DNA of 64,000 nt from the NCBI GenBank assembly GCA_039621445.1, contig CP154956.1, positions 42,184,437 to 42,248,436 on the forward strand. Reading direction: 5' to 3'. The translations under genes and the position numbers were made by a program. This document shows positions 33,478 to 45,725 of this stretch, piece by piece; positions within the stretch are counted from its first letter, which is position 1, and each line of letters starts with the position of its first letter. Below the pieces are notes generated by a model. The model did no database searches, was not told where the DNA came from, and saw only the letters and a program-made list of their open reading frames with translations. The stretch comes from Euglena gracilis. Taxonomy: Eukaryota > Euglenida > Euglenophyceae > Euglenales.

Positions 33478-33935
33478 CGGGAAAAACGCTCATTTTCAGC
33501 TCAAAAACAGTTTTTCTGGGTCAGGGAGGCCAAAAAACATCGTTTTGGGGCCAAAAAATTTTTCGATTTTTTTCGACTTTTTTGACCAGTTTTGACCCAA
33601 AGTCATGGGTTGGTGGCCCAAAACGGGGCGCTGACGGGTCGCAAAACGCTCATTTTCGGCTCAAAAACACTTTTTCCGGGTCCGGGAGGCCAAAAAACAT
33701 CGTTTCGGGCAAAAAAAATTTTTTAGATTTTTTTCGACTTTTTTGACCCGATTTTGACCCAAAATCAATGGGTTGGTGGCCCCAAACGGGGTGCTGGCGG
33801 GTCGAAAAACACTCATTTTTGGCTCGAAAACACTTTTTTCGAGTCCGGGAGGTCAAAAGTGATGGTTTTGGGCAAAAAAAAATTTTTCGAATTTTTTCGA
33901 CTTTTTGACCCAAAAATGGCTAAGTCCACCAGGCC
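33478..33935. repeat. Tandem repeat, about 165-bp unit, three copies
   Basis: Units begin at about 33480, 33645 and 33805 with 'aaaacgctcattttcagctc' variants. Each contains 'tttttctgggtcagggaggc', 'aaaacatcg', 'tttttcgacttttttgacc' and 'aaatggg(t)tggtggcc'. Base differences between units show age. A shorter fourth piece may reach 34075. Confidence 0.85.
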
Positions 33936-34129
33936 AGGGGGCGGGCCCCAGCCCGGGGGGGGGGGGCTGGGGGGGGGGGGCGGGGTCCGGGTCGGAAAAT
34001 TTTTTTTCGCTCAAAAACACTTTTTTTGATGTTCTGAAGTGAAAAAAAGTGTTTTTGAGCGAAAAAAAATTTTTCAAATTTTTGGGTCCCGACCTGCCAC
34101 CCGACCCCCCCTCGCCCAGCCGCCCTGAC

Positions 34130-34885
34130 GGCGCCGGTGGGGTCCCCGAATACCCAAAACTGGCCCAAAATCGCACAATCAGGCCCCGGGAACCCCAAAA
34201 AACGGTCAAACCCCCCCCCCTAAACCTAATGTTTGACCCCCTGGTTTGGGTTCCAACTCCTCGTCTAGCCCGAGATACGGCCAATTTACGGTTTCGGGCC
34301 CCGGAATGGCCAGAACTGGCAAAACTGGCCCAAAACCCCCAAAACGGCCCTATCTCGGGCTAGGCGAGGAGTTGTCCCAAACCGCGCATACCGATCGATA
34401 GGGCGTTCCAAGGTCGTCAAATGAGGTCGCCATCACTTTTCCTCAACTCCGCAGCGTTTTCGAGATATTTTGAATTTTTCGATTTTTGACCCCCCAACCG
34501 CCCGCCCTCGTACCCCCGCAGGGGTCCCCGAATACCCAAAACTGGCCCAAAATCGCACAACCAGACCCCGGGAACCCCAAAAAACGGTCAAACCCCCCCC
34601 CCCTAAACCTAATGATTGACCCCCTGGTTTGGGCTCCAACTCCTCGTCTAGCCCGAGATATGGGCAAATTACGGTTTCGGGCCCCGAATGGGCCCGAAAT
34701 GCCCAAAACTGGCCAAACTGGCCCAAAACACCAAATTGGCCGTATCTCGGGCTAGGCGAGGAGTTGGCCCAAAGCGCGCATACCGATCGATCCGGCGTCC
34801 CAAGGTCGTCAAATAAGGTCGCCATCACTTTTCCTCAACTCCGCAGCGTTTTCGAGATATTTTGAAATTTTCGATTTTTGGACCC
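34130..34885. repeat. Tandem repeat, about 380-bp unit, two copies
   Basis: 'ggggtccccgaatacccaaa' starts at about 34139 and again at about 34519. Both units share 'aaaaaacggtcaaacccc', 'ctcctcgtctagcccgagat', 'ctcgggctaggcgaggagtt', 'ttttcctcaactccgcagcg' and 'ttttcgagatattttgaa'. The last word also recurs in the degenerate array at 61.8-62.5 kb. No coding function is apparent. Confidence 0.85.
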
Positions 34886-35085
34886 TGAAAAAACCTGCAA
34901 TTTCCCCGAAAAAAAAAACGGTACGCAACTTTTTTGCTCGGGTCCGATCTCCGAACTGGCGGGGAGTTACGGCTATTGTGGGGGTGCGTTGGCAACCTGG
35001 GACCCTCTCCTAACCTATAGGCCATTCACTTTGGGGACCCGTAAATTTGATCATATCGATAATCCGCGGGACTCCCTGCCTACCC

Positions 35086-35086
35086 A

Positions 35087-35124
<38 letters not shown>
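35086..35124. repeat. Long poly-G run
   Basis: Almost 40 consecutive G on the plus strand, then 'tcaggggggg'. One of the longest of many G or C runs here; such a run can form G-quadruplexes and is also prone to assembly error. Confidence 0.9.
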
Positions 35125-36081
35125 CAGGGGGGGTCCCAAACCGGGGTGGTAAGCTTCGCTCTTACTCTAAAGAGATAAGAGCTCAGCGACCCCCCCATGT
35201 GTTCTAACCCTAGTTGGGCAGCTCTTTGGGGCAGCTGGCACCTTGTAGGGGCCAATTTATTCACGTTTCTGAACAGCCAGCTGCAGCCCTCAAAAATTTT
35301 TCAGGCTTCAAAAAGAGGTGCTTGTTCGCTATCTGACTACCACTGAAATTTGTTTAAAGCTGTGTTTATAGCAACATGGCTTTGGTCAAAGTCTGTGTTT
35401 CTAAACACAGACTTTGGCGTGCCGAGGTCTGTGTTTAGAAACACAGACTTTGACCTAAGTCTGTGTTTCTAAACACGGACTCCGAAGAAGAAAACTGTGT
35501 TCACAATATTTGGACCCTGAAACATCCCAATGATGCATAAATATCCGAGATGTGTGTGATGCAGATATGTTGAATCTCCAAGGCTGTCCAAATGGAGTTT
35601 GACATGCCCTCAATCGCCCTCCAGGCACCACAGAACCCCAAATCGGCCAGTGTGGGGGAGGGCACTTTGGGTCAGTTTTTGGGCTTTGGCGCTGAAGAAA
35701 AAATGGCCACTTTGAGGGGGGGGGTCACTTTGAGGGGGGGTGAGGGTGACCTCCAGAACTAGCATGGCCAATATTCCGCACGGGGCTGGGTCCAAATAAA
35801 AGCACACCCCCCGCCGCCGAAGGCGACAATCCGCTACAAGCGAACCCCCCAATTGATGGGATTTCTAAAGGAAATCAACAAAAATCGCGCGAGGTGGGGT
35901 CCAAATAGAAGCGCACCCCCCACTGCCGGAAGCGGCGGTCCGCTGAAAGCTCACCCGTGCTTCTATTTGGGGGGGGTTTATTCACAAAAAGTGCTTCGTG
36001 CGGCGAGGAAAGAAAGTGCAGCTATCTAATAACCCCCCCCCCTGGCATGGCCCAAAACTGGGGGGGGGGGGTAATACGTAA

Positions 36082-36395
36082 TACCTCTGAAATAGAATAT
36101 ATGCCACGCAGCATGGTTGAAATCTAAGGCCATCTGTTGAAAGCCCTTGAGAAGAGATTTCGGTCGATGGGCAACATGACAGCTGAAAAGTGGAATTTCA
36201 AATTTGCAAACAGGGTCGGAAAATGCGATCGCCGACATCTGAAAATTGGCGATTGCATTTTCCGATCCTGTTTGCAAATTCGAAATTACACTTTTCAGCT
36301 GTCATGATGCCCATCGACCGAAATCTCTTTTCAAGGGCTTTCAGCAGATGGCCTCAGATTCCTGTCATGCGGCATGGTATTCTATATCGAAAACT
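36082..36395. repeat. Large imperfect inverted repeat, arms about 140 bp
   Basis: The left arm (36082-36240) contains 'atagaatatatgccacgcag', 'gcccttgagaagagatttcg', 'tcgatgggcaacatgacagc' and 'ttcaaatttgcaaacagg'. The right arm (36245-36395) contains their complements in reverse order: 'cctgtttgcaaattcgaaat', 'cagctgtcatgatgcccatc', 'cgaaatctcttttcaagggc' and 'ccatggtattctatat'-like text. The loop is only a few bases around 36240. Single-arm relatives lie at 31140-31360 and 38180-38420. Confidence 0.85.
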
Positions 36396-36490
36396 GTGTC
36401 CCAGACGCCGGTTCAGGCGTGAACCTGGTGTCTGGGACACAGTTTCTTGAAACCGTTTCTAGGGGGCTCTGGGTTCACGCCTGAACCGGC
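36368..36490. repeat. Nested inverted repeat 'gtgtcccagac...gtctgggacac'
   Basis: 'aaactgtgtcccagacgccg' at 36390 pairs with 'gtgtctgggacacagttt' at 36429. Around them 'ggttcaggcgtgaacc' and 'gggttcacgcctgaacc' form further self-complementary words, so this short region can fold in several ways. Confidence 0.75.
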
Positions 36491-38527
36491 GGCTGAGGAA
36501 GAACGGCCAATTTTGACCAAATACCATGCCCCCCCCCCCCCCCCCCGAGCTATTCCCGTCCCCGGGACCCTTTACGGCCAAATGGGAACAGTGCTAGGTC
36601 TGGCTACCATGGTCGGGCCGACCTCCACAGCGACCACCTCCGGAAATCCGCACAGAGCCCCAAAAGGGGTCATATTGGCAACTATTTTGGATGTTCGCAA
36701 AAAATGGTCAATTTTAAGCACATTTGCCTACACCTAACACTCACAATTTTGGGACGTCCCGCCAAAATTGTTGACCACTTTTGCCATAATTTTGGGCTCT
36801 TTTGCCAAAATGCCTGGGACCTTTCGCCAAAATTTTTGGGACCGTTGCCAAATTTTTGGGATTCCGTTGCAAAGACTTTGGTACTCGGCGGCCAAAATTT
36901 TTGGGACTTTTTGCAAAAGCTCTCTGAATCCAACAAATCGCTCTCTGAACAAAGCACTGCAACCCCACGGCTCTTCAAAGCAACCCAGTTGATGAAAATC
37001 AGATCATACCCAGTTGAAAGGCCTCACCCCTCTCAGTTTCCCCCCAAAGTGACCAAAGCGTTTTGCCAAATTTGCCCTCATGGACAGTGGCCATTTGGCT
37101 TCGGATATTAGGGGGGGGGGACAATCGGGGGGGCTCAAAGACCCCCTACTTTTTACCTGTGCAAAATTGGTCGATTTTCTTGTGCACAGTGGGATTCGCC
37201 ATAACTTTCCTTATTCGGCAAATATTAAAAATGTCGAAACAGACTTTTTTGGAGGCTTTCTGCCTTGCTGAATATGGTCTGTCTTGTCCCAGAGGCCAAT
37301 TAGCCAATTGGGGGGTGAGGGAGGCAAGGGAAATGTGTTTTTGGCTGATTTTGTGCCAAAATGGGCACTTCAAGCAAGTGGGTACAAAAAATTTTTTCGA
37401 CTGGCAAGCCCTGCCAGCAGACCCTCCGCCCTGAGTCCTGTGTTTAAAACGTAGGACTCAGGGTGGAGTATGCGTCTAAGTAGCAGCTTTTGCCACAGAA
37501 GATGTCCTCCGGCTTATCCTCGGTCAGACGGCGATAACACCCTCTTGGTCGATGGGCTGCATGTACAGCATTCAACCCGGCGCAGCTGGAGTTTTTTTGC
37601 TTTGAGAAAAACATGTGTTTTTTTTGAAATTTTTTGAAAGAAACATCTTTTTTGGCTTCGTTTTTGAACAAGCTGCCAGTTATATCGGCGTTTGGATGGA
37701 CAGCCATTCCAAAAAAAACACACAGCAGGCAAAGGAGAACAAAAAATTGGCAAGTCCCAAAAACTTGCAAAAAAGTCCCAAAAGTGCCAGACCACGGAGT
37801 CCCAAATTTCTGAAAAAAGCACTCTTTTCATTTTCAAAAAGGTTCCAAAAATTTTGGCAAAGGTGTCCAAAATTATGGCAAAACGTACACAAATATTTTG
37901 CAAAAGGTTCCAAAAATTTTGGCAAAAGTGCCAAAAATTATGGCAAAACATCCCAAAAAATGTGAGCGTTAGGCGTAAAAGTGATTTTTGAAAACGTTCC
38001 AAAAACGTCGATTTTTCAGCACTTTTTTGGGAAGTTCTTTGTAAAAAGTGCTATGACAGTGAGCTATTCCCCTCCCCCCAATGGGAATAGCTTGGGGGAG
38101 GGAACAGCTCGGGGGGGGGGGGGGATGGTACCCATGTTTAGGGCAGTTTTGGGCGACTTTGGGCCCAAATTGGCCGCCGGTAGAAATTGGAAGATTCCAC
38201 ACTTCTGATGCCATGTTGCCCATCAATCGAAAGCTCTTCTCAAGGGCTTTCGAAAGGTGGCCACAGAAGTCGGACAGATTGCACATAACTCTTATTTTCA
38301 CGATCGTGTATTCCATTTCCAAAATTTGACAGATTAATTTGTCAAATCCCGCAGTTCAGGTTACATATTGCATGTCAAACGAAAGCCACCTTTCGCTTGG
38401 CACCCACAGAACTCAGCCACATTGCCTCTCCAAAAAAAAAAGCAGCCTGGCTCTGTCTCAAACAGAGGATTTGAGGAGAAACCCTTCGGCGAGGTTTTCT
38501 GCTTCTCAAGCCAGCCGTAGCCCAAAC

Positions 38528-38742
38528 CTGTCCCAATGTCCCGCACATAATACTTCGTCTCTTGCAACAAACTGCTGGGAGATGGTTCTGCGGCGGCCAG
38601 TTTGTCATGAGGGATGACAGCTGGTGGGGGAGGGACGAAGGATGAGAGTGGCTGACGGGCTGGTGTTGGCGGCGGTGGAGGTGCTGGTTCAGTGGTTGGT
38701 TTGACACTGGGCCACAACTCCTCAGGCGTTGACCAAAATGCC
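38528..38742 (-). CDS. Possible exon of an unidentified gene (proline-rich)
   Basis: Read on the minus strand, an acceptor 'cctgtttgaacag' precedes an open stretch of 71 codons. It includes 'AFWSTPEELWPSV', a proline-rich linker and 'ETKYYVRDIGT', and ends at a possible donor 'acaggtttgg'. Mixed, non-repetitive composition with acidic and aromatic residues looks like protein. The frame stays open to about 38502 ('GYGWLEKQ'), so the 3' end could instead be a nonconventional junction. I recognise no domain. It may belong with the exon at 41677-41521. Confidence 0.3.
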
Positions 38743-40255
38743 CTGTTCAAACAGGATACTAAGAGATTGGCACAGCTAATGAGTTTGCAGCTACGAAAGG
38801 GGCTTGAACCCACAGGAACCCCATGAATGCATGGACTAAGCTTCTGTTCGTCCAAATTGTGTGCAAAAACACAACACGTCAAAATTTTCACCCCCAACCC
38901 TCAAAACGGTGAAGTTCTCCAGGAACTTCACCCGGGAAGTTCACTGGTCAAGGCTTCCCCACCCCCCCCCGGTGAATGTTCACCGGTGAACTTCACCGGG
39001 GAAATTGAGAAATTTTTGGTGGCGGTCGGATAGCTAGGACTACCTGGGAGGTGGGTCGACCCCCACCATAAATTTTTATGCGCCAAAGGCGCCGAACTTT
39101 TTTTTGGGTACTCCTTCGCTAAATGACCACCACCCAAATGGGCAAAATGGGGTTATTTTAAGGAGTAGTAGGGAAAGGGCAACATGGCCATGTTGCCCAA
39201 AAATGGCCAAAATGCTAAAAATAGCACCTTTTTCAAAATGTTCGGCGCCTTTGGCGATGAAAAAGATGCACCCACCAGGGGGGAGGGGGTCCAAGAGACC
39301 CACCCACCCTACCCCCCCCCCCCGGGGGGAGGGGGTCCAAGACTGAAAAAATCCCTGAAGGAGTGCCATTTTTTGTCCCCTCTCAAAGTCTGCCCCCCCC
39401 AAATTTGACCCCCTTATTTGAGCACTTGGGGTGGTCCTTCGAATAACCCCATCCGACTTGTAAAATTTTGGGTGGTGGCCATTTAGCGAAGGAGTGTAGG
39501 GGTTTTTTTTAAGACCGGGGGGGAGAGGGGGGTCGGCACCCACCCACCCACCCCTTGGGGTGGTGGGGTGGTCCTCCCCCCAGGGGGGGGGGTCCCAGGG
39601 GACCCACCCACTTTTGCACCAAACGAACTTCTTCACCGGCGCTTCCCACCAGCGAACTTACCATGCTCTCCCCCCCCCAAGCTGTCCCCCCCCGAGCTGT
39701 TCCCATTGACCACCGGGCGCCCAATCCGCCCCATTTTTTGCTCATTTCCTGGTCACCCCCCCCCTTATTTGAGCACACCCACGGGCCAAAGGGGTATTGG
39801 TGTCACAAGGGGGGGTCGGGGGCAGCTGCCCCCCCCCGAGATTTTGGGAAGAAAAAAGTTTTTTGTGGCACATATGTGGCATTTTTTTTGTTGTAAATGC
39901 CATTTTCAATGGTTCAAAGGGCGTTACCGTCTCAACTGCCTTCGGCAGCCACCTCACCAATTGAAATCACATCTCTGGAAAATGAAATTGCAAAAATCCA
40001 TCACCATCTCGGCCGCCTTTGGCGGCCAGAATGCTGCCCTTGAAAAGTTCCTTTTCTGGTGGTTTCACTGCCTGAAATCCAGGGAACTTGACAAAGGGTT
40101 TTTTGATGTTTGATTTTCAGGCACAAAACTTTTTTGCACGTCTGAAGCTGATTGTTTGGCCACCCCATATCAATTTCGGCTGTTTGAATGCAAAACCATT
40201 CCCAATGAGTGGTGTTGAGGTCCCCCTCCTTCCATTTTTTGGATTCTCGGTTGGG

Positions 40256-40412
40256 GTGAAGTTTTGGGTCAGGGTTCGGGATACGGTTAGGTTGGTAAGG
40301 GTCAGGGTTCGGGTAAAGGTTGGGTTAGGGTTAGGGATAGGGTTTGGGATAAGGCTAGGGATACGGTCAGGGTTAGGGACAGGGTCAGCATTAGGGCTAG
40401 GGTTAGGATCAG
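40256..40412. repeat. Degenerate telomere-type tract (TTAGGG variants)
   Basis: Repeated 'gggttagggttagggatagg', 'ggtcagggttcgggta' and similar words over about 150 bp, strand-reversed relative to the tract at 32203. A shorter one lies at about 52345-52408 ('gggttagggttagg'). Confidence 0.75.
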
Positions 40413-41520
40413 GGGAGCCGTTGCTGATGGCGTTTACGTGCCCATCCCTGCCTTGCACTCACAAGGGGGATTTTGTCATTGGCCATGGCTCAACTGATTT
40501 GGCAATTTTCCCCATTTTTTTTTGAATATGGGACGTTTCTGACGTTTTCAGGACATTCGGGTGTGTTTCCATGCATTTTACACTGAATTTAAGAGATCAA
40601 ATTTTTGAGGGGGGGGGCTAAAATTTCAAAAGATACCCCATACAGGGGTGGTGGAATGACTTTTTCGGGGGGGGGGGGGGCGAGGATCCGAGAAAATTTC
40701 ACACACGCATCCTTTTTTCTCCAGTGCGAAGCGCCGAAAAAAAATTTCTTGGCTCATCCAAGGTGTATTTTCTTTGCCCTCCTGACCTGAAGGGGCCGTG
40801 ACGCTGACGCCCTTTTTGAAGCCCAATGTCCCAAAAAAAATAAACTGGAAGGCTCCGTGCGGAAAATTGGCCATGCTGCTTCTGGAGTTCGACCCGACCC
40901 AGGTCGGGCCGACCTAGGTTGGGCCGACCATTGGCCATGGCTTATCGACCTCTGGAGGTCCTCCACTGCACTGCAATACCCCCCCGGACCCCCCCCCCCG
41001 GCTCTGGGCGTGGTCTGAATCCCCTCCGGGGGGGGGGGTCGGACCCCCTTGTACAAAATTGAAGCTCTCAACTCACCGTCAACAAGTTTCATTTCCTGTG
41101 ATGCCCTCTTTTCATTTGCGGTGTCCGTGTAGGGTCACTAGGTGGAATAGGCTTGGGGTTAGGAGCTGTCACTCTTGTGAGGTTTTGGCCTACCAAGATC
41201 CCTGTTTCCGTCATGGTTGTCATTTCCGTCATGGTCAGAGGATGGGCAATTCCCTTTCGGGGGTGGGCAATTCCCTTTCGGGGGCTGAAGGGTCGGTGGG
41301 CTTTCCCCCACAGGCCAAAAAAATGGCATTTTTTGGGCCTGCGAGGGGAAGCCCAACAAAATGAAAACTGTTCGGAAATTTTGATAAGTAGTTCGGATGG
41401 AGGATGGAGAAAGTTCAGTTCACTTGGGGGGGGGGGGAGTGCTGGGTCGGGCCAACCCCCAGAGGCTTTCCTTGAAAGTGAAACATGAAACATTGCATGA
41501 GGCATGTGGTGATCCCTCAC

Positions 41521-41677
41521 TGTCCGGAGGAAGAAGGCATTTGCTGCGATGCCAAGATTGATGAGCACCTTGGCAAAATTTCTCATCCGTTCAACATCTC
41601 CATCCAGTTGGACATCCATGTCTGTTGAACAAAGGATGAAGAAAATGTTGTTCTTGGTGGCATGCGGACGTGTGTGT
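41521..41677 (-). CDS. Possible exon of an unidentified gene
   Basis: On the minus strand, 'cactgaggcag' precedes 52 open codons including 'NNIFFILCSTDMDVQLDGDV' and 'AKVLINLGIAANAFFLRT', then a good donor 'cggacagtgagg'. The balanced composition and clean GT-AG ends support an exon, but I cannot name the family. A strong donor-like 'gacggtgagttg' at about 41080-41070 (minus) could mark a further small exon. Confidence 0.35.
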
Positions 41678-43469
41678 CTGCCTCAGTGCATTTTGTGCTG
41701 TGGCCTGGATTCTTTTGATAAAAGAAAGGCGAACAGGGCGGAGGATTCCCCCACCTCTGGACTGGAGGGGGGATGAACCACCCCCACTTGCCAAGCAAGG
41801 GGGTCCCAGGTTTTTGGGGACCCCCTCCTGTCCAGCCACCTGCGCTCCTTGATGGGGGGAGGGAGTCCGAGTCAGGAAGAGGCTGCTGGCTGGCTGGATC
41901 CCCGGGGAGGAGGGCAAATTTTCTCCCTCCACTCCAAGGTAAAACACACAACATGCCATGCCATCAATACATTCAACCCCCACCCCATGATGGCCATTTT
42001 CGCGACCCTCCCCCCTGGTGCCGACCCCCCCCCCTCCGATACACATGAAAATTTTACACCAAAAGGCATTTTTTGGGACCAAAAAAGGCATCGGCACCGG
42101 ATTTCGGTCATCTTTCAAGGGGGTTGGCAGCATTCGGGGCCCAGGACCCTCCCCCCCTGTCTCCAAACAGTGCAGCAAAAAGTGCCAAAGAGGGGGAGGG
42201 CCTGAAGTACGAGAAGGCCTGGTGGGATCCCGGAACACCCACCAGGATGGGCAAGGATGGGGGGTGTTCGACCCCACCACCCGTTCGTTGGATTTCGGCT
42301 GGGATCAACTGTTCTGTGGGCACCACCCCTTCTTCTCTCCAGGAATGCCTTTTCATTTTTGGTCAGGGTCACCTTCGGCAACTTTGTAACCGTCGACCAG
42401 CAGAACGCGTCACAAAGCGCGCTGCCATCATCAATGGCCGCTTCACCCAAGAGACCAAATGGTAGCGAACCGGAAGAGACAAACAAAACCAGCATATAAT
42501 CCTTCTATCAGATAAGAGGAAGAACAAACAGCAAAATCTGAAAGGTTTGCAGCTTTCCAAACAGAACCTGTCAGACATTCGAGGATATGCAATCAGATTC
42601 CCAGATTCTGAGGTGTTCACCAATTCTTTCTTTCGTTTCTTTAGCTCAAGGATCAACAAATTCGATTGTCACGTCCCATGAGTTCCCGATTTGGGGTGGC
42701 ATGAGCCGTGCTATGGGCTTACCCTTGTGGGAGGCCTAATTCGGCGCCTTCCGTCCCCCCATGTTTACGACCACAGTTGGGCGACCCTTTTGGGTTGCTG
42801 AGCATCGCGGGATGGGAAGGGGAAGTGTGGAGTCTTCAAACAGCATTATTAAATTTTCGCTGCATTGGAGAAAATATTTCATTGTGTGTTTTTTAATTTT
42901 TTTTAATTTTCATCGCATTTTGCGGCATGGCCTGTTTGGCATAACAATGTCGCCGCAATCAATTCCCCAAAATTCAAGGGGGGAGATTACTCGGTCGTTT
43001 ATTGGGTCGACTGCGGATTTTGGACTTGAAATTGCCTTTGAAATTGTAAACATACCATGAATGAGAGAATGTATGCAAAGTGGAAGTATGCAAAAATTGG
43101 TTTCTCAAGATATATGAGCAGAAAATGGATGACGCCCATGACCATTTATCTCAAACTTTTTTTTGAAAAAAAACTTGGATTGCCATCCACGCGGGGGGGA
43201 GGACGCGGGGGCTCAAGCTCACTTAAGAAAACCCCTGGCAGGCACCCCCCCCTGGGGGGATTTCAGTCTGTGCCCAGGTACATTCCTTTGAAAATAGGCC
43301 ATTTTTGGCCGAAGGCGCCGGGGTCTGTGCTTGGACACTTTTGGTCGTGTGCCCTACCCCCCCCCCGGGGGGGTCGGATCGGGAGTCCCTTGGAGTGCCT
43401 ACCCCCCCCCCCCGGTGGGTAGGCACCCGACTAAAATACACAAAATACTGGATGGGTGAGCTAAGCAGC

Positions 43470-44315
43470 CCAGTTGGCTGGCTAGCCTGCGGCCGGCTGG
43501 CTAGCCTGCGGCCCGCTGGCCAGCCTTTGGTTGGCAGACCCGGACACCGAATTTTCCCAATGTTATTTCACTCGACCCCCCAGGGGGCCGGCTGGATTTG
43601 AGCTGCTGGAGGCTGGGCTTCCCCCGGGGGGTCGGCACACCCCTCCCCCCCCCCCCTCACCGACCCCCTCGCCACGCCATTTTACCCCCCCCTCCCCCCC
43701 CTTTTCAGACCCCCTCGCCACGCCATGTCAGCCGCGCCAAAGAATATTTTCTTGGAAAACCCCCGCGCACCCCTCCCCCCCCCCATCCGGGACCCCCTCG
43801 CCACGCCAAAAAACGACAAAAACCCCCCCCCCCCCCCCCCCCTAGCCGGAAACCTCGCCAAGGCGTGCCGACCCCCCCCCCCCAGGGGGGTCCGGCCTCC
43901 GGCTGGCAAAAAGGCTGCTGGCTGGAATGAGCTGCTGGCTGGGCCCCCCCCCCCCCCGGGGGGTAGAGGGGAGGGGGGGGTCCGGGGCTGGAGGGAGCTG
44001 GGCTGGGCTGGGTCGATGAAAAACAAAATTTTCTGAAACTTTTTTGCCATTTTCGACGTTTTGATGGATAGAGCTAGATCAAGGCTGGATCGGAACTGGA
44101 GGAACAGCCTAATTACCGAAAAATGCAGGGATAGGTGAGGTGGGCAGCCCATTTGGCTGGCCAGCCTGCGGCCGGCTGGCCCGGCCTCTGGCCGGGCTGG
44201 ACCCAACTTTATCTCACTCAACCCCCCAGGGGGGGCTCCCAGCCTGAATTTGGGCTGCTGGCTGGATTTGAGCTGCTGGCTGGCTGGACACCCCCCCCCC
44301 CCGCGGGGGATAGCT
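43470..44315. repeat. Two copies of the 'cctgcggccggctgg' repeat and intervening C-runs
   Basis: Copies at 43470-43630 and 44150-44315 of the repeat first seen at 26598. Between them lies the first copy of the 'ccccctcgccacgcca' block. Translations are proline- or glycine-rich in all frames and are not genes. Confidence 0.75.
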
Positions 44316-45725
44316 GGCTGAAGACATTTTTAGGAATGACAAAACGGACGCCGGTTTTGTGCAGAACTGGCGTCCCTAACCCCTTTTTTTAGAACAGAAC
44401 CGGCGTCCGGAAAACCAGTGGGGGGGTCGCCACTTCTGTCCTGAACCCGGCGTCCCAAACACCGGTTTAAGCCGGAGGGGATCCCATCCCGGGGGGGGGG
44501 GGGGGGGGCTTAAGAAAACCCCTGCTGCCTGCCTGGGCAGGCACCCCAAGGCACTCCGGACCCCCCTCCGGGGTTGGTAAACAGCCTGCACCCATCCCTG
44601 CATTTTTTTTCCTCATCACAGCTTCCATCACAGCCCCCCCCCCCAGCCTTGATCTAGCTCCATCCATCAAAATGTCGAGAAGGCAAAAATGCTTTGAAAT
44701 TTTTGTTTTCATCGACTCAGCCCAGCACAGCCCCCTCCAGCCCCGGACCCCCCCGGTCGGCCCTCCCTCGGCACGGCATGCTGAACCATGCCAATGAAAT
44801 TTCCTTTGTGACCTGCCCAAACCCCGACCCCTCGGCACGGCAAAATGGGTGCCCCCCCCCCCTCCTGGTTCCGTGCAGATGATTGGCTACGAGGTTGGGC
44901 CAAACATGGTCGGCTCGACCATTGGCTATGGCTTATTGACCATTGGAGGTCAGGCCGACCAGGTCAGCCTGACCTCCAATCAACCACATTACCAACCCCC
45001 CCCCCCCCCCAACTATTCTCCCCCCCCCCAACTATCCCCCCCCCCCAACTATTCTCCCCCCCCCCAACTATCCCCCCCCCCAACTGTTCCCATTTGTCTT
45101 CGGGAATAGTTGGGGTGGTTGGCATTTTTTGAAGGTATGCCGGGGGGTCGGCACACCCCTCCCCCCCCCCTCACCGCCCCCCTCGCCACGCCATTTTACC
45201 CCCCCCTTTTCAGACCCCCTCGCCACGCCATGTCAGGCCCGCCAAAGAAAATTTTCTTGGCAAACCCCCGCGCACCCCTCCCCCCCCATCCGGGACCCCC
45301 TCGCCACGCCAAACCCCCCCCCAGGAAACCTCGCCACGGCATGCCGACCCCCCGCCGCGAGGCGAAATTTTTTGAGATTTTTCAGGAAACCCCCACAGGG
45401 CTGGATAGAGGTAGAGGGATAGAGGTAGAGGTAGAGATAGAGATCACCTCTACCTCTACTATCCCTCTATGCCCTCTATGTCACCTCAATGGGGGGTCGG
45501 CACACCCCCCCCACCCCCCCCCTCACTGCCCCCCTCGCCACTCCATTTTCCCCCCCCTCCCCCCCCTTTTCCGCCCCCCTCGCCACGCCATGTCAGCCGC
45601 GCCAAAGAAAATTTTCTTGGAAAACCCCCGCGCCCCCCCCCCCATCCGGGACCCCCTCGCCACGCCAAAGACCCCCCTCCCCCCCCCTAGCCGGACGGCT
45701 CGCCACGGCGTGCCGACCCCCCAAT
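43625..45725. repeat. Three copies of a 'gaccccctcgccacgcc' block
   Basis: Blocks at about 43632-43880, 45142-45355 and 45493-45725 share in order 'gggggtcggcacacccc', 'cccctcgccacgccatttt', 'ccacgccatgtcag', 'cgccaaagaaaattttcttg', 'aaaacccccgcgc', 'atccgggaccccctcgccac' and a final 'gccacggcgtgccgacc'. Each block starts with 'ggtcggcac' and ends with its complement 'gtgccgacc', so they look like short elements with inverted ends. Confidence 0.8.
45405..45482. repeat. (GAGGTA)n microsatellite with inverted copy
   Basis: 'agaggtagagggatagaggt' and following units face 'cacctctacctctacta' within 60 bp, giving a small inverted repeat. The same motif recurs at 49283-49318 and 50993-51038. Confidence 0.85.
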
